From: an uncultured Lachnospiraceae bacterium
Lineage (GTDB): Bacteria > Bacillota > Clostridia > Lachnospirales > Lachnospiraceae
Assembly (NCBI GenBank): GCA_947086895.1
Contig: CAMUAR010000001.1
Location: 62,001 to 126,000 of the forward strand
Reading direction: 5' to 3'
Length of the DNA: 64,000 nucleotides
The translations under genes and the position numbers were made by a program. Below the pieces are notes generated by a model, which was not told the origin of the DNA, did no database searches, and saw only the letters and a program-made list of their open reading frames with translations. Shown here in pieces: positions 43,289 through 52,897 of the stretch; position 1 is the stretch's first letter; each line of letters opens with the position of its first letter.

Positions 43289-43683
43289 AAATTACCTCTC
43301 TTCTGCAATATACTGCTAAGACAACTTTCAATCTCAGACAAATTTTTAATTTAATATATAATTTTCTTTCCAAAACCAAAATCTTATGGTATGCTGGCTC
43401 TGTAATTTTACAGCAAAACAACTCCCAACAATCCTATAACATATAGAATAACTCAAAAAATATTTTGACATATTTCGCGTAAAAAAGCAAGCCCTGACCT
43501 ATATTTTTTCAAAGTTTAAAGTGCCGTTTTTGCTGTCAAAATACCAGACAGCTTATCTGCACAGTTCTCCTGCAATTCTGCAAACAAAATACATTCTCAG
43601 AGTGCAAGAGCATTAAAGTTTCAAAAATTATAGATAAACAGGTTTAAAGATAAGATAATATGTTTGATAAAAGGAGGTTTCCA
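43289..43683. other. Intergenic region, divergent
   Basis: 395 bp, AT-rich, between the esterase and the histidine phosphatase genes. It must hold divergent promoters, but no pair of boxes stands out. No gene, repeat or known RNA recognised. Confidence 0.5.
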
Positions 43684-44286
43684 ATGAAATTTCTACTTGT
43701 CCGCCATGGAGAAACCGATTGGAACATTGCAAAACGCATTCAGGGCAGCACAGATATTCCGCTAAATAAAACTGGAATCTTGCAGGCGGCTGCGCTTGCA
43801 GAAAAACTATCCTGTCGAGCCACGCCAATTACTGCTGTTTATACAAGCAAACTTTTGCGCGCAAAACAGACGGGCGAGGCGATTTCCAAAAAATTTTCCA
43901 TCCATTGTCAGACCGTGCCAGGACTGGAAGAACTTAATTTTGGTTTGTGGGAAGGGATTTGCTGGGAGGAAGTTGAATCGCGGTTTCCAAAAGAATATCT
44001 TTTATGGCACCAAAATCGCCGCTACAAGCATCCGCCTGGCGGTGAATCCTACAATGATCTGCTTTTGCGTGTTCTTCCTGTTTTAAAAAACCTGCGCCAA
44101 AAACATGCGGAATGCGAAAACAGCGATATTGTTGTAGTTACACATAGCGCTTGTATTATGGCGCTGCTTTCTCTTTTCAACAACACTCCGTTTTACGAGA
44201 TGATAAAACGCTACAAGCTCCCAAATACCGCTGTTGTGGAACTTGACGCTGATACTAATCTGGATATAGAACATTACAAAAAATAA
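43684..44286 (+). CDS. Histidine phosphatase family protein
   Basis: 200-residue member of the phosphoglycerate mutase-like branch. Catalytic LVRHGETDWN at the N-terminus, Glu in LEELNFGLWEG, and the second His in VVVTHSACIM. Start ATG 43684 has AGGAGG 7 bases upstream. Candidates include alpha-ribazole phosphatase or a broad sugar-phosphate phosphatase. It lies just before the TPP riboswitch, but no thiamine role can be claimed. Confidence 0.88.
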   Translation: MKFLLVRHGETDWNIAKRIQGSTDIPLNKTGILQAAALAEKLSCRATPITAVYTSKLLRAKQTGEAISKKFSIHCQTVPGLEELNFGLWEGICWEEVESRFPKEYLLWHQNRRYKHPPGGESYNDLLLRVLPVLKNLRQKHAECENSDIVVVTHSACIMALLSLFNNTPFYEMIKRYKLPNTAVVELDADTNLDIEHYKK

Positions 44287-44306
44287 GCGAGCTTAAAAAC
44301 TTTTTC

Positions 44307-44335
44307 TTGCATTTTTAAAAATAATGATATATAAT
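44307..44335 (+). promoter_or_regulatory. Promoter of the TPP riboswitch transcript
   Basis: TTGCAT (44307-44312), 17-bp spacer, TATAAT (44330-44335), ending just before the riboswitch. Confidence 0.78.
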
Positions 44336-44346
44336 CTATGCAATCT

Positions 44347-44436
44347 TATCGGGGAGCTGGATCAATCCGGCTGAGAGGGGGCTGTGCGCCCCGACCCGCA
44401 GACCTGATTTGGGTAATGCCAACGTAGGGAATCCAT
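44347..44436 (+). ncRNA. TPP riboswitch (THI element)
   Basis: The conserved core is complete: GGGGAGCTGG, the pyrimidine-sensing CTGAGAGG, GACCCGCAGACCTGATTTGG with the pyrophosphate side, and TAATGCCAACGTAGGGAA. It binds thiamine pyrophosphate and turns the downstream thi genes off. Confidence 0.96.
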
Positions 44437-44474
44437 ATAATGGGGTACTTTATTTTTTCTTCCCATTAGATTCC
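44428..44474 (+). terminator. Expression-platform hairpin of the TPP riboswitch
   Basis: GGAATC and ATGGG pair with CCCAT and GATTCC downstream; the left arm overlaps the riboswitch 3' end, so ligand binding would decide whether it forms. A moderate T-rich stretch (GCTTTGTTTTAT) follows. Confidence 0.55.
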
Positions 44475-44595
44475 AGCAATGCTTTGTTTTATAATATCGT
44501 ACTTTGAAATTGTCAAAAAGGCTTTTCGTATATTGGACAAAACACGAGAAAAGTTTTGCCACCAAGTAAGCCAGTTTATTAAGATGAACAGCCAT

Positions 44596-44700
44596 ATTTG
44601 CTATACTAAGAACAGGCAGGCAAGGCGGATCATCAAGATAGCCCGCTACATTTGCCTATATTGAAAACAGGAAGGCAAGGTGGATTATCAAGCACGCCTG
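44596..44700 (+). repeat. Imperfect tandem repeat, two units of about 54 bp
   Basis: Two copies beginning ATTTGC, each with AACAGG(C/A)AGGCAAGG and GGAT(C/T)ATCAAG, about 54-55 bp apart. They are roughly 80% alike and lie in the riboswitch-thiW spacer. Function unknown. Confidence 0.55.
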
Positions 44701-45076
44701 TACCCAAAATCTCATCAGCTTACTGATAAATTCTACCTTAATAGAATAAAAAAGCAGCTTTACATAACGGTATTATAAAAAATGATATTATCCATAATCT
44801 GTAACTGCGCGAAGCAAAATAAAAATACTGCTGCCGCGTCAATAACGGAATTGGCGGAGGATGTTGCAAAACTTTATTTCACAGGAATAATTTATTTTAA
44901 CACCCATAAATAAGCAAATCCTGAAAAATATAATTTATGGTTTTTAAGTCAAAGACTCTAATCTGTATTTTTACGGTGTTGTCTGTAGGATGCAGAATGC
45001 AGCGTACAAGATTTTATACTTACTTAATTTATTATAATTGTTCCTGACAACAACCTCCGCAGAAATGGAGATTTTT

Positions 45077-45604
45077 ATGAAACAAAACAATCCAACTTAC
45101 AAACTTGCGCTTGCAGGTCTTTTTACCGCGCTCGCAGTCGCAGGAAGCATGATCAGCTTCCAGATTGCTGACAGCAAATGCGCTCCAGTACAGCATGCAG
45201 TCAATATTTTTGCCTCTGTTCTTCTAGGACCTGGCTGGAGTGTCGGCATTGCCTTTTCCGCCAGTCTGCTGCGCAACTTAACAGGTCTTGGCAGCCTGAT
45301 GGCGTTTCCAGGCAGTATGGCTGGTGCTCTGTTATGCGGATTAATCTACCGTCTGACGCATTCTCTTCTTTTAACCTGCGCCGCTGAAACTTTTGGCACA
45401 AGCGTGCTTGGCGGACTATTGGCTTACCCTGTTGCAAAACTTTTGATGAACGCCAATCCAGCAGGCGCTTTTGTCTATATGACGCCATTTTTTATATCGA
45501 CGGCAATGGGCAGTGTTCTTGCTTTTTCCCTGTTAAAACTGCTGCAAAAAAGCGGTGTCCTTGTAAAAATACAATTTCAGGCATCGCGCCGGAATTCTTT
45601 ATAA
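45077..45604 (+). CDS. thiW: Thiamine-precursor ECF transporter S component ThiW
   Basis: 175-residue membrane protein with five to six TM segments. The ThiW-type opening is YKLALAGLFTALAVAGSMISF with CAPVQHAVNIFASVLLGPGW and FPGSMAGALLCG. It is the substrate-binding part of an energy-coupling factor importer, thought to take up the thiazole moiety; EcfA/EcfT must be encoded elsewhere. ATG 45077 has GGAG six bases upstream. It heads the thi operon, 12 bp before the ThiM-ThiE fusion. Confidence 0.93.
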   Translation: MKQNNPTYKLALAGLFTALAVAGSMISFQIADSKCAPVQHAVNIFASVLLGPGWSVGIAFSASLLRNLTGLGSLMAFPGSMAGALLCGLIYRLTHSLLLTCAAETFGTSVLGGLLAYPVAKLLMNANPAGAFVYMTPFFISTAMGSVLAFSLLKLLQKSGVLVKIQFQASRRNSL

Positions 45605-45616
45605 TGGTGGTTTTTT

Positions 45617-47323
45617 ATGATAGAAAATAAAACAGACAAACAAATCCTACAATCCAAAGATAGAGAGGCTTCTTTTTATAATCCGCCATGCAAACCATTA
45701 ACTTTTACGGATCTTTTTATGCAGAAAAAAAATACTGCAAAAGAACAGCCCGGAGAAACTCTTTCTATACCGCTTGCAAAGCTTCGCGCCGCTGCACCGC
45801 GAATTCATTGCCTTACAAACGCCGTTTCCATGCAGGATATTGCAAATCTTTTACTAACTGTTGGAAGCAGTGCTATTATGGCTTGCGACGTTTCAGAAGC
45901 AGAAGAGGTCACCGCTATATGTCATGGGCTTTTGCTCAACACTGGCACACCGAGCAAAGAAAAATTTTTTGCCTGTCAGCTTGCTGGAAAACGCGCTGCT
46001 GCGCTTTGTCATCCAATTGTACTTGACCCGGTTGGCGCAGGCGCAAGCAGTTTCCGCCAAAACCAGCTTGCCCTTTTGCTTGAACAAGTACACCCTGACC
46101 TGATCCGCTGTAATTTGGAAGAAGCAATTACACTGCTTAAATTATCAGATAGTTTTCTGTCAAAACAAAATCCTGATGTAAAAACGGAATTCAGCAGCAC
46201 GGATTATAATTTATCGGATACACTTTTATCAGAGCAAAACACTAATATAAAAATAAACTTCAGCAATACAGACTATAATTTTTCCCATGGCGGCGTTGAA
46301 AGCGGTGTTTCTGCGGATATCTCCGCACATCAGTCTATTGCAGTACAGCTTTCCCGCGCTTACAAAACAACCGTGCTGGTCAGCGGTCAAACGGATGTGA
46401 TTTCCAATGGAACACAATTGATCTTAGTGGAAGGAGGCGATCAAAGAATGCGGCAGATTACAGGAGGCGGATGTATGCTTTCCGCACTCTGCACGGCGTT
46501 TCTTTCCGCAGGGCTTGAGCCTGTAAAAGCTGCCGAGAGCGCATCAATTCTCTGGAAACAAGCTGCACAAAGCGCCGCGCAATATATAAAATGCACACAG
46601 ACAGGACTTGGCAGTTTTCATACTGCCTTATTTGACGCAGTAGACTTCGCAATAAAAACGACAGATATAATACAAACGAAAAGAAAAGTTTCTCCCGCTC
46701 TTTTGCGGCTCTATGCTGTTTCCGACCGCAGCCTGCTAAAAAATGGTATGACTCTTACTGATGTTTTGCCTCTCCTTTTTGAAAATGGAGTTACTTGCTT
46801 TCAGTTAAGAGAAAAAGAACTTTCAGAGCAATTATTTTTATCGGAAGCACAAGAAATTAAAAAATTATGCCGCCGTTACAACATCCCGCTTATTATCAAC
46901 GATAATGTAGCGATTGCAAAGCAAGTCGATGCGGACGGCGTTCATATTGGAACTTCTGATATGCAATTAACATGCGCAAGAGAAATTCTTGGTCCAAATG
47001 CAATTATCGGTGCAAGCGTTCACAATGTTACAGAAGCTTTGGCTGCACAGACTGCCGGCGCAGATTATCTCGGCTGCGGCGCTGTGTTTGGCAGCACAAC
47101 AAAAAAAGATGCATCTGCTCTGCCATTTTCCGAACTGTGTGCGATCTGCCGCGCCGTACAAATCCCCGTTGTCGCAATTGGCGGGATCCATACAGACAAT
47201 CTCCCGCAATTATCCGGCAGCGGAATCGCAGGTCCAGCAGTGATCCGCGCTCTGTTTGCCCAGCCTGATCCCGGCGCAGCTGCAAGAAAACTGCGCGCGC
47301 TTTCTGACAAATTATTTGGATGA
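45617..47323 (+). CDS. thiM-thiE: Fused hydroxyethylthiazole kinase and thiamine-phosphate synthase
   Basis: 568 residues. Residues about 50-345 are ThiM (phosphorylates the thiazole alcohol): RIHCLTNAVSMQDIANLLL, HPIVLDPVGAG and TGGGCMLSALCTAFL. Residues about 360-568 are ThiE (joins thiazole and pyrimidine phosphates): LRLYAVSDRSLL, VTCFQLREKEL, INDNVAIAKQVDADGVHIG, YLGCGAVFGSTTKKDA and VVAIGGI. Inside ThiM, after NLEEAITLLK, a duplicated 23-residue segment (about 176-221) replaces the usual short loop. The first 50 residues are extra. The fusion couples salvage of imported thiazole to thiamine phosphate formation. Confidence 0.94.
   Translation: MIENKTDKQILQSKDREASFYNPPCKPLTFTDLFMQKKNTAKEQPGETLSIPLAKLRAAAPRIHCLTNAVSMQDIANLLLTVGSSAIMACDVSEAEEVTAICHGLLLNTGTPSKEKFFACQLAGKRAAALCHPIVLDPVGAGASSFRQNQLALLLEQVHPDLIRCNLEEAITLLKLSDSFLSKQNPDVKTEFSSTDYNLSDTLLSEQNTNIKINFSNTDYNFSHGGVESGVSADISAHQSIAVQLSRAYKTTVLVSGQTDVISNGTQLILVEGGDQRMRQITGGGCMLSALCTAFLSAGLEPVKAAESASILWKQAAQSAAQYIKCTQTGLGSFHTALFDAVDFAIKTTDIIQTKRKVSPALLRLYAVSDRSLLKNGMTLTDVLPLLFENGVTCFQLREKELSEQLFLSEAQEIKKLCRRYNIPLIINDNVAIAKQVDADGVHIGTSDMQLTCAREILGPNAIIGASVHNVTEALAAQTAGADYLGCGAVFGSTTKKDASALPFSELCAICRAVQIPVVAIGGIHTDNLPQLSGSGIAGPAVIRALFAQPDPGAAARKLRALSDKLFG
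46142..46279 (+). repeat. 69-bp tandem duplication inside the ThiM domain
   Basis: Two diverged 69-bp units, both in frame, encode LSDSFLSKQN... and LSDTLLSEQN..., each ending in TDYN. The segment is rich in Asn, Ser and Lys and is not part of ThiM as normally seen. Confidence 0.8.
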
Positions 47324-47414
47324 TAAAGATGGAAAATTTATATTATAAACTCCCCATCGTCCAAATCAAATGAAAAAGCAGAATATTTTATATCACAGAA
47401 ACGGAGTTTTTCTT

Positions 47415-48206
47415 ATGCACACAGCATTAACAATCGCTGGCAGTGACCCAAGCGGCGGCGCAGGCATTCAGGCAGATATCAAAACATTATCCGCACACGG
47501 CATCTATGCTGTAAGCGCAATCACTGCCCTCACTGCGCAAAATACAACCGGCGTATATCATATTTTTGAAATCCCACCAGAATTTTTAGCGAAGCAATTA
47601 GACTGTATTTTTACTGATATTTTCCCGGATGCAGTTAAAATAGGAATGATTCCTTCTGCCGCCCATGTCGAGGTTATCGCAGAAAAACTAAACGCTTATC
47701 ATGCAAAACATATTGTTGTTGACCCGCTTATCGCATCAACAAGCGGTGCTCGCCTTGCAGATCAAGCAGCTGTTGATGCTTTTTTTCAGCTGCTCTTTCC
47801 GATTGCAGAGCTTATCACTCCAAATATCCCTGAAGCAAAAGTACTTTCCGAATGCACAATTCAAAATACAAAAGATATGGCATTTGCCGCTCTAACATTA
47901 AATAAAAAATTTGGCTGCAATGTCCTTGTCAAAGGCGGACACCTTTTCGACACTGCCGATGATATACTCTGCCAAGACGGCAAAATTTTTTCATTTCCGG
48001 GCAAGCGTATTGACAATCCAAATACTCATGGAACAGGATGCACATTATCCAGCGCAATTGCAGCAAATCTTGCGTCGGGCTTGGAACTTTCCCGCGCAAT
48101 CCAGTCTGCAAAAGAATACCTTTCTGGCGCGATTGCAGCAAAACTTGTGCTTGGACATGGCACAGGACCGTTAAATCATCTCTATCGACTGAGACTGGAA
48201 AAATAA
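47415..48206 (+). CDS. thiD: Hydroxymethylpyrimidine/phosphomethylpyrimidine kinase
   Basis: 263-residue ribokinase-fold enzyme that phosphorylates HMP twice to HMP-PP. Start ATG 47415 has GGAG 8 bases upstream; the frame opens 15 codons earlier without a ribosome site. Motifs: LTIAGSDPSGGAGIQADIKT at the N-terminus, VVDPLIASTSG, and the anion-hole NTHGTGCTLSSAIAA near the C-terminus. It sits between thiM-thiE and thiC in the same operon. Confidence 0.96.
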   Translation: MHTALTIAGSDPSGGAGIQADIKTLSAHGIYAVSAITALTAQNTTGVYHIFEIPPEFLAKQLDCIFTDIFPDAVKIGMIPSAAHVEVIAEKLNAYHAKHIVVDPLIASTSGARLADQAAVDAFFQLLFPIAELITPNIPEAKVLSECTIQNTKDMAFAALTLNKKFGCNVLVKGGHLFDTADDILCQDGKIFSFPGKRIDNPNTHGTGCTLSSAIAANLASGLELSRAIQSAKEYLSGAIAAKLVLGHGTGPLNHLYRLRLEK

Positions 48207-48365
48207 TCCTAATTTTAAGATTACCTGTAATTCTGATTCTCCAAAATTCAGAAACTTTAAAAGACCTAAGTCTTTGTATCAGAGTTCGTTCAATTTACAA
48301 ATAGGTTTTTAAAATTTTTATTTATAATCACTTAATTATTATATAAAGATAGAAAGGAACAAATA

Positions 48366-49679
48366 ATGAAACGAAATTACACTACTCAGATGGACGCTGC
48401 GCGCCGCGGCATTGTTACACCAGAAATAAAAACAGTTGCAGAAAAAGAAAAAATGGATACTGCACAGCTTATGCAATTTGTCGCTGAAGGAAAAATTGCA
48501 ATCTGCGCAAACAAAAAACACAAAAGTTTAAATCCAGAGGGCGTCGGCAGTATGCTGCGCACCAAAATCAACGTCAATCTTGGCGTATCGCGCGACTGTA
48601 AAGATTACAATATTGAGATGGAAAAGGTTATGAGCGCAGTCAATCTTGGCGCGGAAGCCATTATGGATCTGTCAAGCCATGGCAACACCAGACCATTCCG
48701 TCAAAAACTGACCAGCGAATGCCCGGCGATCATCGGCACTGTTCCAGTTTACGACAGCGTAATCCATTACCAGCGCGATCTTGCGTCGCTGACAGCAAAG
48801 GATTTTATTGATGTTGTCCGAATGCACGCGGAGGACGGTGTTGATTTTGTCACACTACACTGCGGTATTACACGCAAAACAATAGAACAAATCCGCACGC
48901 ACAAGCGAAAAATGAATATTGTCAGCCGCGGCGGAAGTCTTGTATTTGCATGGATGAGTATGACTGGGCAAGAAAATCCATTCTATGAATATTTTGATGA
49001 AATTCTTGATATATGCGAAGAGTACGACGTTACAATTTCCCTTGGAGACGCCTGCAGACCTGGCTGTCTTGCCGATGCAACTGACGTCTGCCAGATTGAA
49101 GAACTTGTCCGGCTTGGAGAATTAACCAAACGCGCATGGGCGCACAATGTCCAAGTTATGATTGAGGGTCCAGGGCATGTGCCGCTCAATCAAATCGCAG
49201 CCAATATGGAAATTCAAAAAACTCTCTGCATGGGCGCGCCATTCTATGTCCTGGGACCGCTCGTTACAGATATCGCCCCAGGCTACGACCATATTACAAG
49301 CGCGATCGGCGGGGCTGTCGCTGCGATGAACGGCGCAGCATTTCTATGTTATGTAACCCCTGCGGAACACCTTGCTCTCCCGAATGTCGATGATGTAAAA
49401 CAGGGAATTATCGCCTCAAAAATCGCAGCCCATGCCGCGGATATCGCAAAGGGTATCCCCGGCGCAAGAGATCTTGACGACCGTATGGCAGACGCAAGAC
49501 GAAATCTTGATTGGGAAGCACAATTTGCCTGTGCGCTCGACCCAGAAACAGCAAAACAAATCCGCGACAGCCGCAAACCGGAGGACGACCACAGTGATAC
49601 TTGCAGTATGTGCGGCAAATTCTGCGCAGTGCGCAGTATGAACAAAGCCCTTGCAGGGGAATATATTGATATCTTGTAA
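48366..49679 (+). CDS. thiC: Phosphomethylpyrimidine synthase
   Basis: 437-residue radical-SAM enzyme that makes HMP-P from the purine intermediate AIR. Short bacterial form lacking the N-terminal extension. Core motifs: [46 protein letters not shown], and the C-terminal Fe-S site [16 protein letters not shown] precedes ATG 48366. Last gene of the riboswitch-controlled operon. Confidence 0.97.
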   Translation: MKRNYTTQMDAARRGIVTPEIKTVAEKEKMDTAQLMQFVAEGKIAICANKKHKSLNPEGVGSMLRTKINVNLGVSRDCKDYNIEMEKVMSAVNLGAEAIMDLSSHGNTRPFRQKLTSECPAIIGTVPVYDSVIHYQRDLASLTAKDFIDVVRMHAEDGVDFVTLHCGITRKTIEQIRTHKRKMNIVSRGGSLVFAWMSMTGQENPFYEYFDEILDICEEYDVTISLGDACRPGCLADATDVCQIEELVRLGELTKRAWAHNVQVMIEGPGHVPLNQIAANMEIQKTLCMGAPFYVLGPLVTDIAPGYDHITSAIGGAVAAMNGAAFLCYVTPAEHLALPNVDDVKQGIIASKIAAHAADIAKGIPGARDLDDRMADARRNLDWEAQFACALDPETAKQIRDSRKPEDDHSDTCSMCGKFCAVRSMNKALAGEYIDIL

Positions 49680-49875
49680 AATTAGAACGCATTAATTTGT
49701 CACAAACAACAAATAAGCATATTAAACTATCCATACAAAACCAAAAATAAGAGGAAATGCCAGAAAACATTTGCTAAAATAATATAAGTCAAACCAAAAA
49801 GAAATAAACATGGAATGGAATGAAAAACTACAAGTAATTGTTCTAAGATTATCACTGATTCCCCTCTTTGTCGAG

Positions 49876-49955
49876 CAGGTATATAGTACCTGTGTAATGT
49901 AGCGTTCCCTGCTGTCTTGCTGTCCATATGGCAGCAGGCAGAGGGCTTTTTTATT
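49876..49955 (+). terminator. Two-hairpin structure ending in a strong terminator
   Basis: Hairpin 1: CAGGTA/TACCTG with a 5-base loop. Hairpin 2 (49907-49945): a long stem with two bulges, CCCT...CTGTC against GGCAGC...AGGG, then CTTTTTTATTTT. It terminates plus-strand transcription, either from thiC 200 bp upstream or from a small RNA starting in between. Confidence 0.75.
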
Positions 49956-50015
49956 TTCCGATTTTCCCCACACACCTTTATGCGTAATTATAGTTAATCT
50001 CTGGTTATTGCTCTG

Positions 50016-50240
50016 CTAAATCTTGATATATGCAACTGCTAGAATACAGCAAATCGCAAGTTTGAATTTTAAAAAGTAAATTTGAGGATCGCGCAAAATT
50101 TCCCACTCCTCAACGGGCGCAATTTTACCCTTTTGGTTTACACTGGCGGCAGCAGTCCGACCAGTTTATCTGGCGGTCTCTGCTGCCTTTTGTTCCTTAT
50201 ATTTGGTTATCTTTTCGCTGTTCTGCGTCCAGTAGTGGAC
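50016..50240 (-). pseudogene. Coding-like fragment with internal stop
   Basis: The minus-strand frame reads TQNSEKITKYKEQKAAETAR, an in-frame TAA, then TGRTAAASVNQKGK and IAPVEEWEILRDPQ before running to a stop. Composition on both sides of the TAA is protein-like, with no start or ribosome site. Probably a remnant of a lost gene; parent family not recognised. Confidence 0.35.
50148..50187 (+). terminator. Strong hairpin with short T-run
   Basis: Arms GGCAGCAG and CTGCTGCC with inner CCAG/CTGG pairs and a TTTAT loop, followed by TTTTGTTCC. It overlaps the decayed coding fragment, so it may be coincidental. Confidence 0.4.
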
Positions 50241-50500
50241 TTATTGTAATACAATGGTCTCATTCAGTCCGACGGAAAAACGGTCAAGGGCAGCTCATTG
50301 TATAGCTGCGCTCTTATAGTCTTGTTCCCCTATGATTCGAACAAATCGGCGTGTGCGCCTGTTCTGGACAATTCTAAGCAGTCATCACTAAAACAATATA
50401 TCAATAACCAGTCTGGCGATATATGTTGTTCTCGGAAACCTGTATAATTTCTCTTTAAATTGCGGTCTTGGTATTTGTTGTATTATTTCAATCAATCGCT

Positions 50501-52786
50501 TTATAAACTTAATGTCCCTTCTGCCATCTCATAATCTATCACTCGCGTCTCACCATTTTTCAGCGCGATGGTCACTGGTCCATAGGTTCCACATTCCGCC
50601 TTGTCTGTATAGGTAATTGAGCGAATTGGGAAAACTTCATCGTGTGAGAATGGTATCTCGCTTTCCTTTGTAATTACCTGCGAAATCATAATATAAGGCT
50701 CGCATCCGCCATACTGTTTTTCCCGCTTTGTTTCTGCATAAACAATAATCGAATGTTTGGAATCTGGATTTGTGCCGGAACTATGTATAATCTTTAACGC
50801 ATCCCAGCCATCATAAATTGTCATTGCAAGCTGGCGCGGCTTTCCGGTCGCATCTTTTCCGCAAAGAACCATTGCCTTCGCATTTTTGTCGCAGTACTCT
50901 GTTATCGTTGTTCCATTATCTGGAAACCCATAAGAACCAAGCGTAAAACTTACTGGACGGCGGAACAATTTCATTTTATCCACGCGCACGATTCCGCAAG
51001 GCACCGGAAAATCTGCTAAGAAAAGCCCCTGAATCCAATGTGTTTCCGTATTGAGCCGATAATCGAAATACTGTCTCCGGTACAGTACATTGTCCCGCAC
51101 ACCGCCCCAGAATGTCGCGTTTGCAAGCGAAGCGGTATTGTAAGTCAAATCCTTTAATACATACTGCTGAGATTCTACTTCCCCGGCGACAACCAACGGC
51201 TCAAGCACTTGACTGCTATTTTCTGCTCCTTTCTTCTGCTCATGCTCAAATTCAGCATAAGCATTTTCTTTCTCTAATTCACTTTGCAATCCGTGTTCAT
51301 TCTGAGACAACTGTTGTTTTTCAAAGACTATTTGCGATTCTGATTCTTGTTGTGATGTCGAAACAGTTTGTTGTGATATCGGCGCATCCTGCTGCGGTGT
51401 CAGCGCGATTTGCTGCGGTGTCGCTTCCCACGGATACTTTGTATTAAAGCAGAGTTTTGCATAATTCCACAGCCCATGTTTATCCCCAACATTTTTCACA
51501 ATTTTTCCCGTGCGCAGAATTGTTTCACCATTCGCCTTATGATTTGTAAAACAGAGTGCCGGACCGTTCAGCGCAGTTTGCTTTACGTTGTTGTCTCCTA
51601 GCTTCTCCCACGTGCCATTATTTTCTTTCTCAGTCCAAAACGGATGATTTTCTGGAAGATGCAGACATAAAAACGCCTTTCCCATCCAAAAAGGTGATTC
51701 CGCGCAGGAATATCCCTGCACAAGCGGCGAAAACTGCCCGTAAAAGCCCATTGTCGGAATTCCCTCCCAGCGGAAATCTTCCCGTGATAAAAACTGCAGC
51801 AGAGAGCCGGAAGCAATGCGTCTTGCAAGCCCTGCATCCGCTGTAGAATGGCGCAGCATCATATTTCCATCAAATGCACTTGTGCTTGCAAAGCGGTAAA
51901 TACAACTGCGCCCCCACATATTGGTAAATCCATCTTCATCAAAAAAATCTGCAAAACTTTCCATCAAGCAGTTGGAATATTGCTCAAATTTCTCCGCAAG
52001 AAACGGCTCATTTTCATAACCATACCACTGATTCCAGAGAGGCGCGTAAAAATTAAACGCCCAGCAGGAATAATAATCAAAACTCTGCCCGTCGCGGTAC
52101 CACCCGTCCCCGACATAGTAATCTAAAACTGCCTGCGCATGATCCAGCATAATTTCTTTGTCAATCGGATAGCCTTCTTTATGCAAAAACGCCATATCAA
52201 GCATATTGAACATCCGCCAGTTCTGCGGCACGGTATTGGCGTGTGCAAAACTTGTAAGAAACGCCGCAATAATATTTTTTTCCTCTTTTGTGTAATCCGC
52301 CCAAATTGCTTCACGGCTCGCCCACAGTCCAATCACAAGCGCGCAAGTCTCAACGGTCTGCTGAAATGCGCGGAATGGATCCGAATGCCCGGTAATTTCC
52401 TGCAATTCTTCATAAGTTCCAACGCAGTGCGCATCCCCCGACGTGCAGGAGCGCAAAATCTGATTTTTATAATAATCCTTCATCTTATAGCCGCACACCG
52501 TAAGTTCTGGGTTAATCGAAATCAGAGGCGCAGCGATAAAAAATGAGCGCGTCAATCCTTCAAACATCTCTGCTTTGCGCTCCGCACACTGCGACGCCTC
52601 CGAAGCATTTAAATGCGGATATGTAATCTTTGTTTCCTGGCGCGGCACAACAACAGGATCGTCAAAACTTTTCATATGCTGAAAAATTCCGGCAAGCATA
52701 TACACTCCCGCCTCGATCCAGCTCTCTCTCGTCAGCCCTGTATATGGGCTAAGCGTAAAATCTGTATGTTTTGGCTGAAAAACCAT
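50501..52786 (-). CDS. DUF2264-family protein, probable glycan-active enzyme
   Basis: 761 residues. The N-terminal two-thirds (about 1-400) fits the alpha-helical barrel of DUF2264 proteins (RESWIEAGVYML, NWRMFNMLDMAFL, YYVGDGWYRDGQSFDYYSCWAFNFYAPLW), and the rest (about 420-761) is mostly beta. The fold and neighbours suggest a lyase or hydrolase acting on oligosaccharides, but no catalysis is proven for this protein. No signal peptide. A Q/E/S-rich insert of about 75 residues (about 455-530; repeats like TPQQ and TSQQ) interrupts the second part. GGAGG precedes ATG. Furthest downstream gene of the beta-glucan locus. Confidence 0.8.
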   Translation of the reverse strand: MVFQPKHTDFTLSPYTGLTRESWIEAGVYMLAGIFQHMKSFDDPVVVPRQETKITYPHLNASEASQCAERKAEMFEGLTRSFFIAAPLISINPELTVCGYKMKDYYKNQILRSCTSGDAHCVGTYEELQEITGHSDPFRAFQQTVETCALVIGLWASREAIWADYTKEEKNIIAAFLTSFAHANTVPQNWRMFNMLDMAFLHKEGYPIDKEIMLDHAQAVLDYYVGDGWYRDGQSFDYYSCWAFNFYAPLWNQWYGYENEPFLAEKFEQYSNCLMESFADFFDEDGFTNMWGRSCIYRFASTSAFDGNMMLRHSTADAGLARRIASGSLLQFLSREDFRWEGIPTMGFYGQFSPLVQGYSCAESPFWMGKAFLCLHLPENHPFWTEKENNGTWEKLGDNNVKQTALNGPALCFTNHKANGETILRTGKIVKNVGDKHGLWNYAKLCFNTKYPWEATPQQIALTPQQDAPISQQTVSTSQQESESQIVFEKQQLSQNEHGLQSELEKENAYAEFEHEQKKGAENSSQVLEPLVVAGEVESQQYVLKDLTYNTASLANATFWGGVRDNVLYRRQYFDYRLNTETHWIQGLFLADFPVPCGIVRVDKMKLFRRPVSFTLGSYGFPDNGTTITEYCDKNAKAMVLCGKDATGKPRQLAMTIYDGWDALKIIHSSGTNPDSKHSIIVYAETKREKQYGGCEPYIMISQVITKESEIPFSHDEVFPIRSITYTDKAECGTYGPVTIALKNGETRVIDYEMAEGTLSL
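51195..51425 (-). other. Glutamine-rich insertion inside the DUF2264 gene
   Basis: This in-frame segment encodes about 75 residues dominated by Gln, Glu, Ser and Thr, with short repeats (TPQQ, ISQQ, TSQQ). The surrounding sequence is ordinary globular protein. Probably an unstructured loop. Confidence 0.6.
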
Positions 52787-52897
52787 AGTAATACCTCCTT
52801 GGGTGATAAATAGATGTTTTTAATAAATAAAAATATATTTAAGAGTTCTTTTTCTGTGTTTCCAAAAACCGCAGTAAATACCCGTCTGGATCTTATA

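Larger units (their letters stand above)
44287..45076. other. Leader region of the thiamine operon
   Basis: 790 bp between the phosphatase and thiW. It contains the promoter, TPP riboswitch and its hairpin in the first 190 bp. A roughly 600-bp spacer follows with an imperfect tandem repeat (44596-44700) and a 43-codon open frame (44782-44913) with coding-like base use but no ribosome site. The spacer looks like decayed or inserted sequence. Confidence 0.6.
49680..50500. other. Intergenic region after thiC with terminators and decayed sequence
   Basis: 820 bp between convergent thiC and the DUF2264 gene. It contains a small hairpin (49876-49892) and a strong terminator (49907-49955) on the plus strand, a second strong hairpin (50148-50187), and a coding-like minus-strand fragment with a stop inside (50016-50240). 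The last 250 bp hold further short inverted repeats. Looks like remains of a mobile or lost gene; no family was identified. Confidence 0.5.

Noticed and set aside
50330..50360. A tRNA remnant suggested by GATTCGAAC
   Set aside because: No acceptor, D-arm or anticodon stem could be built around it on either strand.
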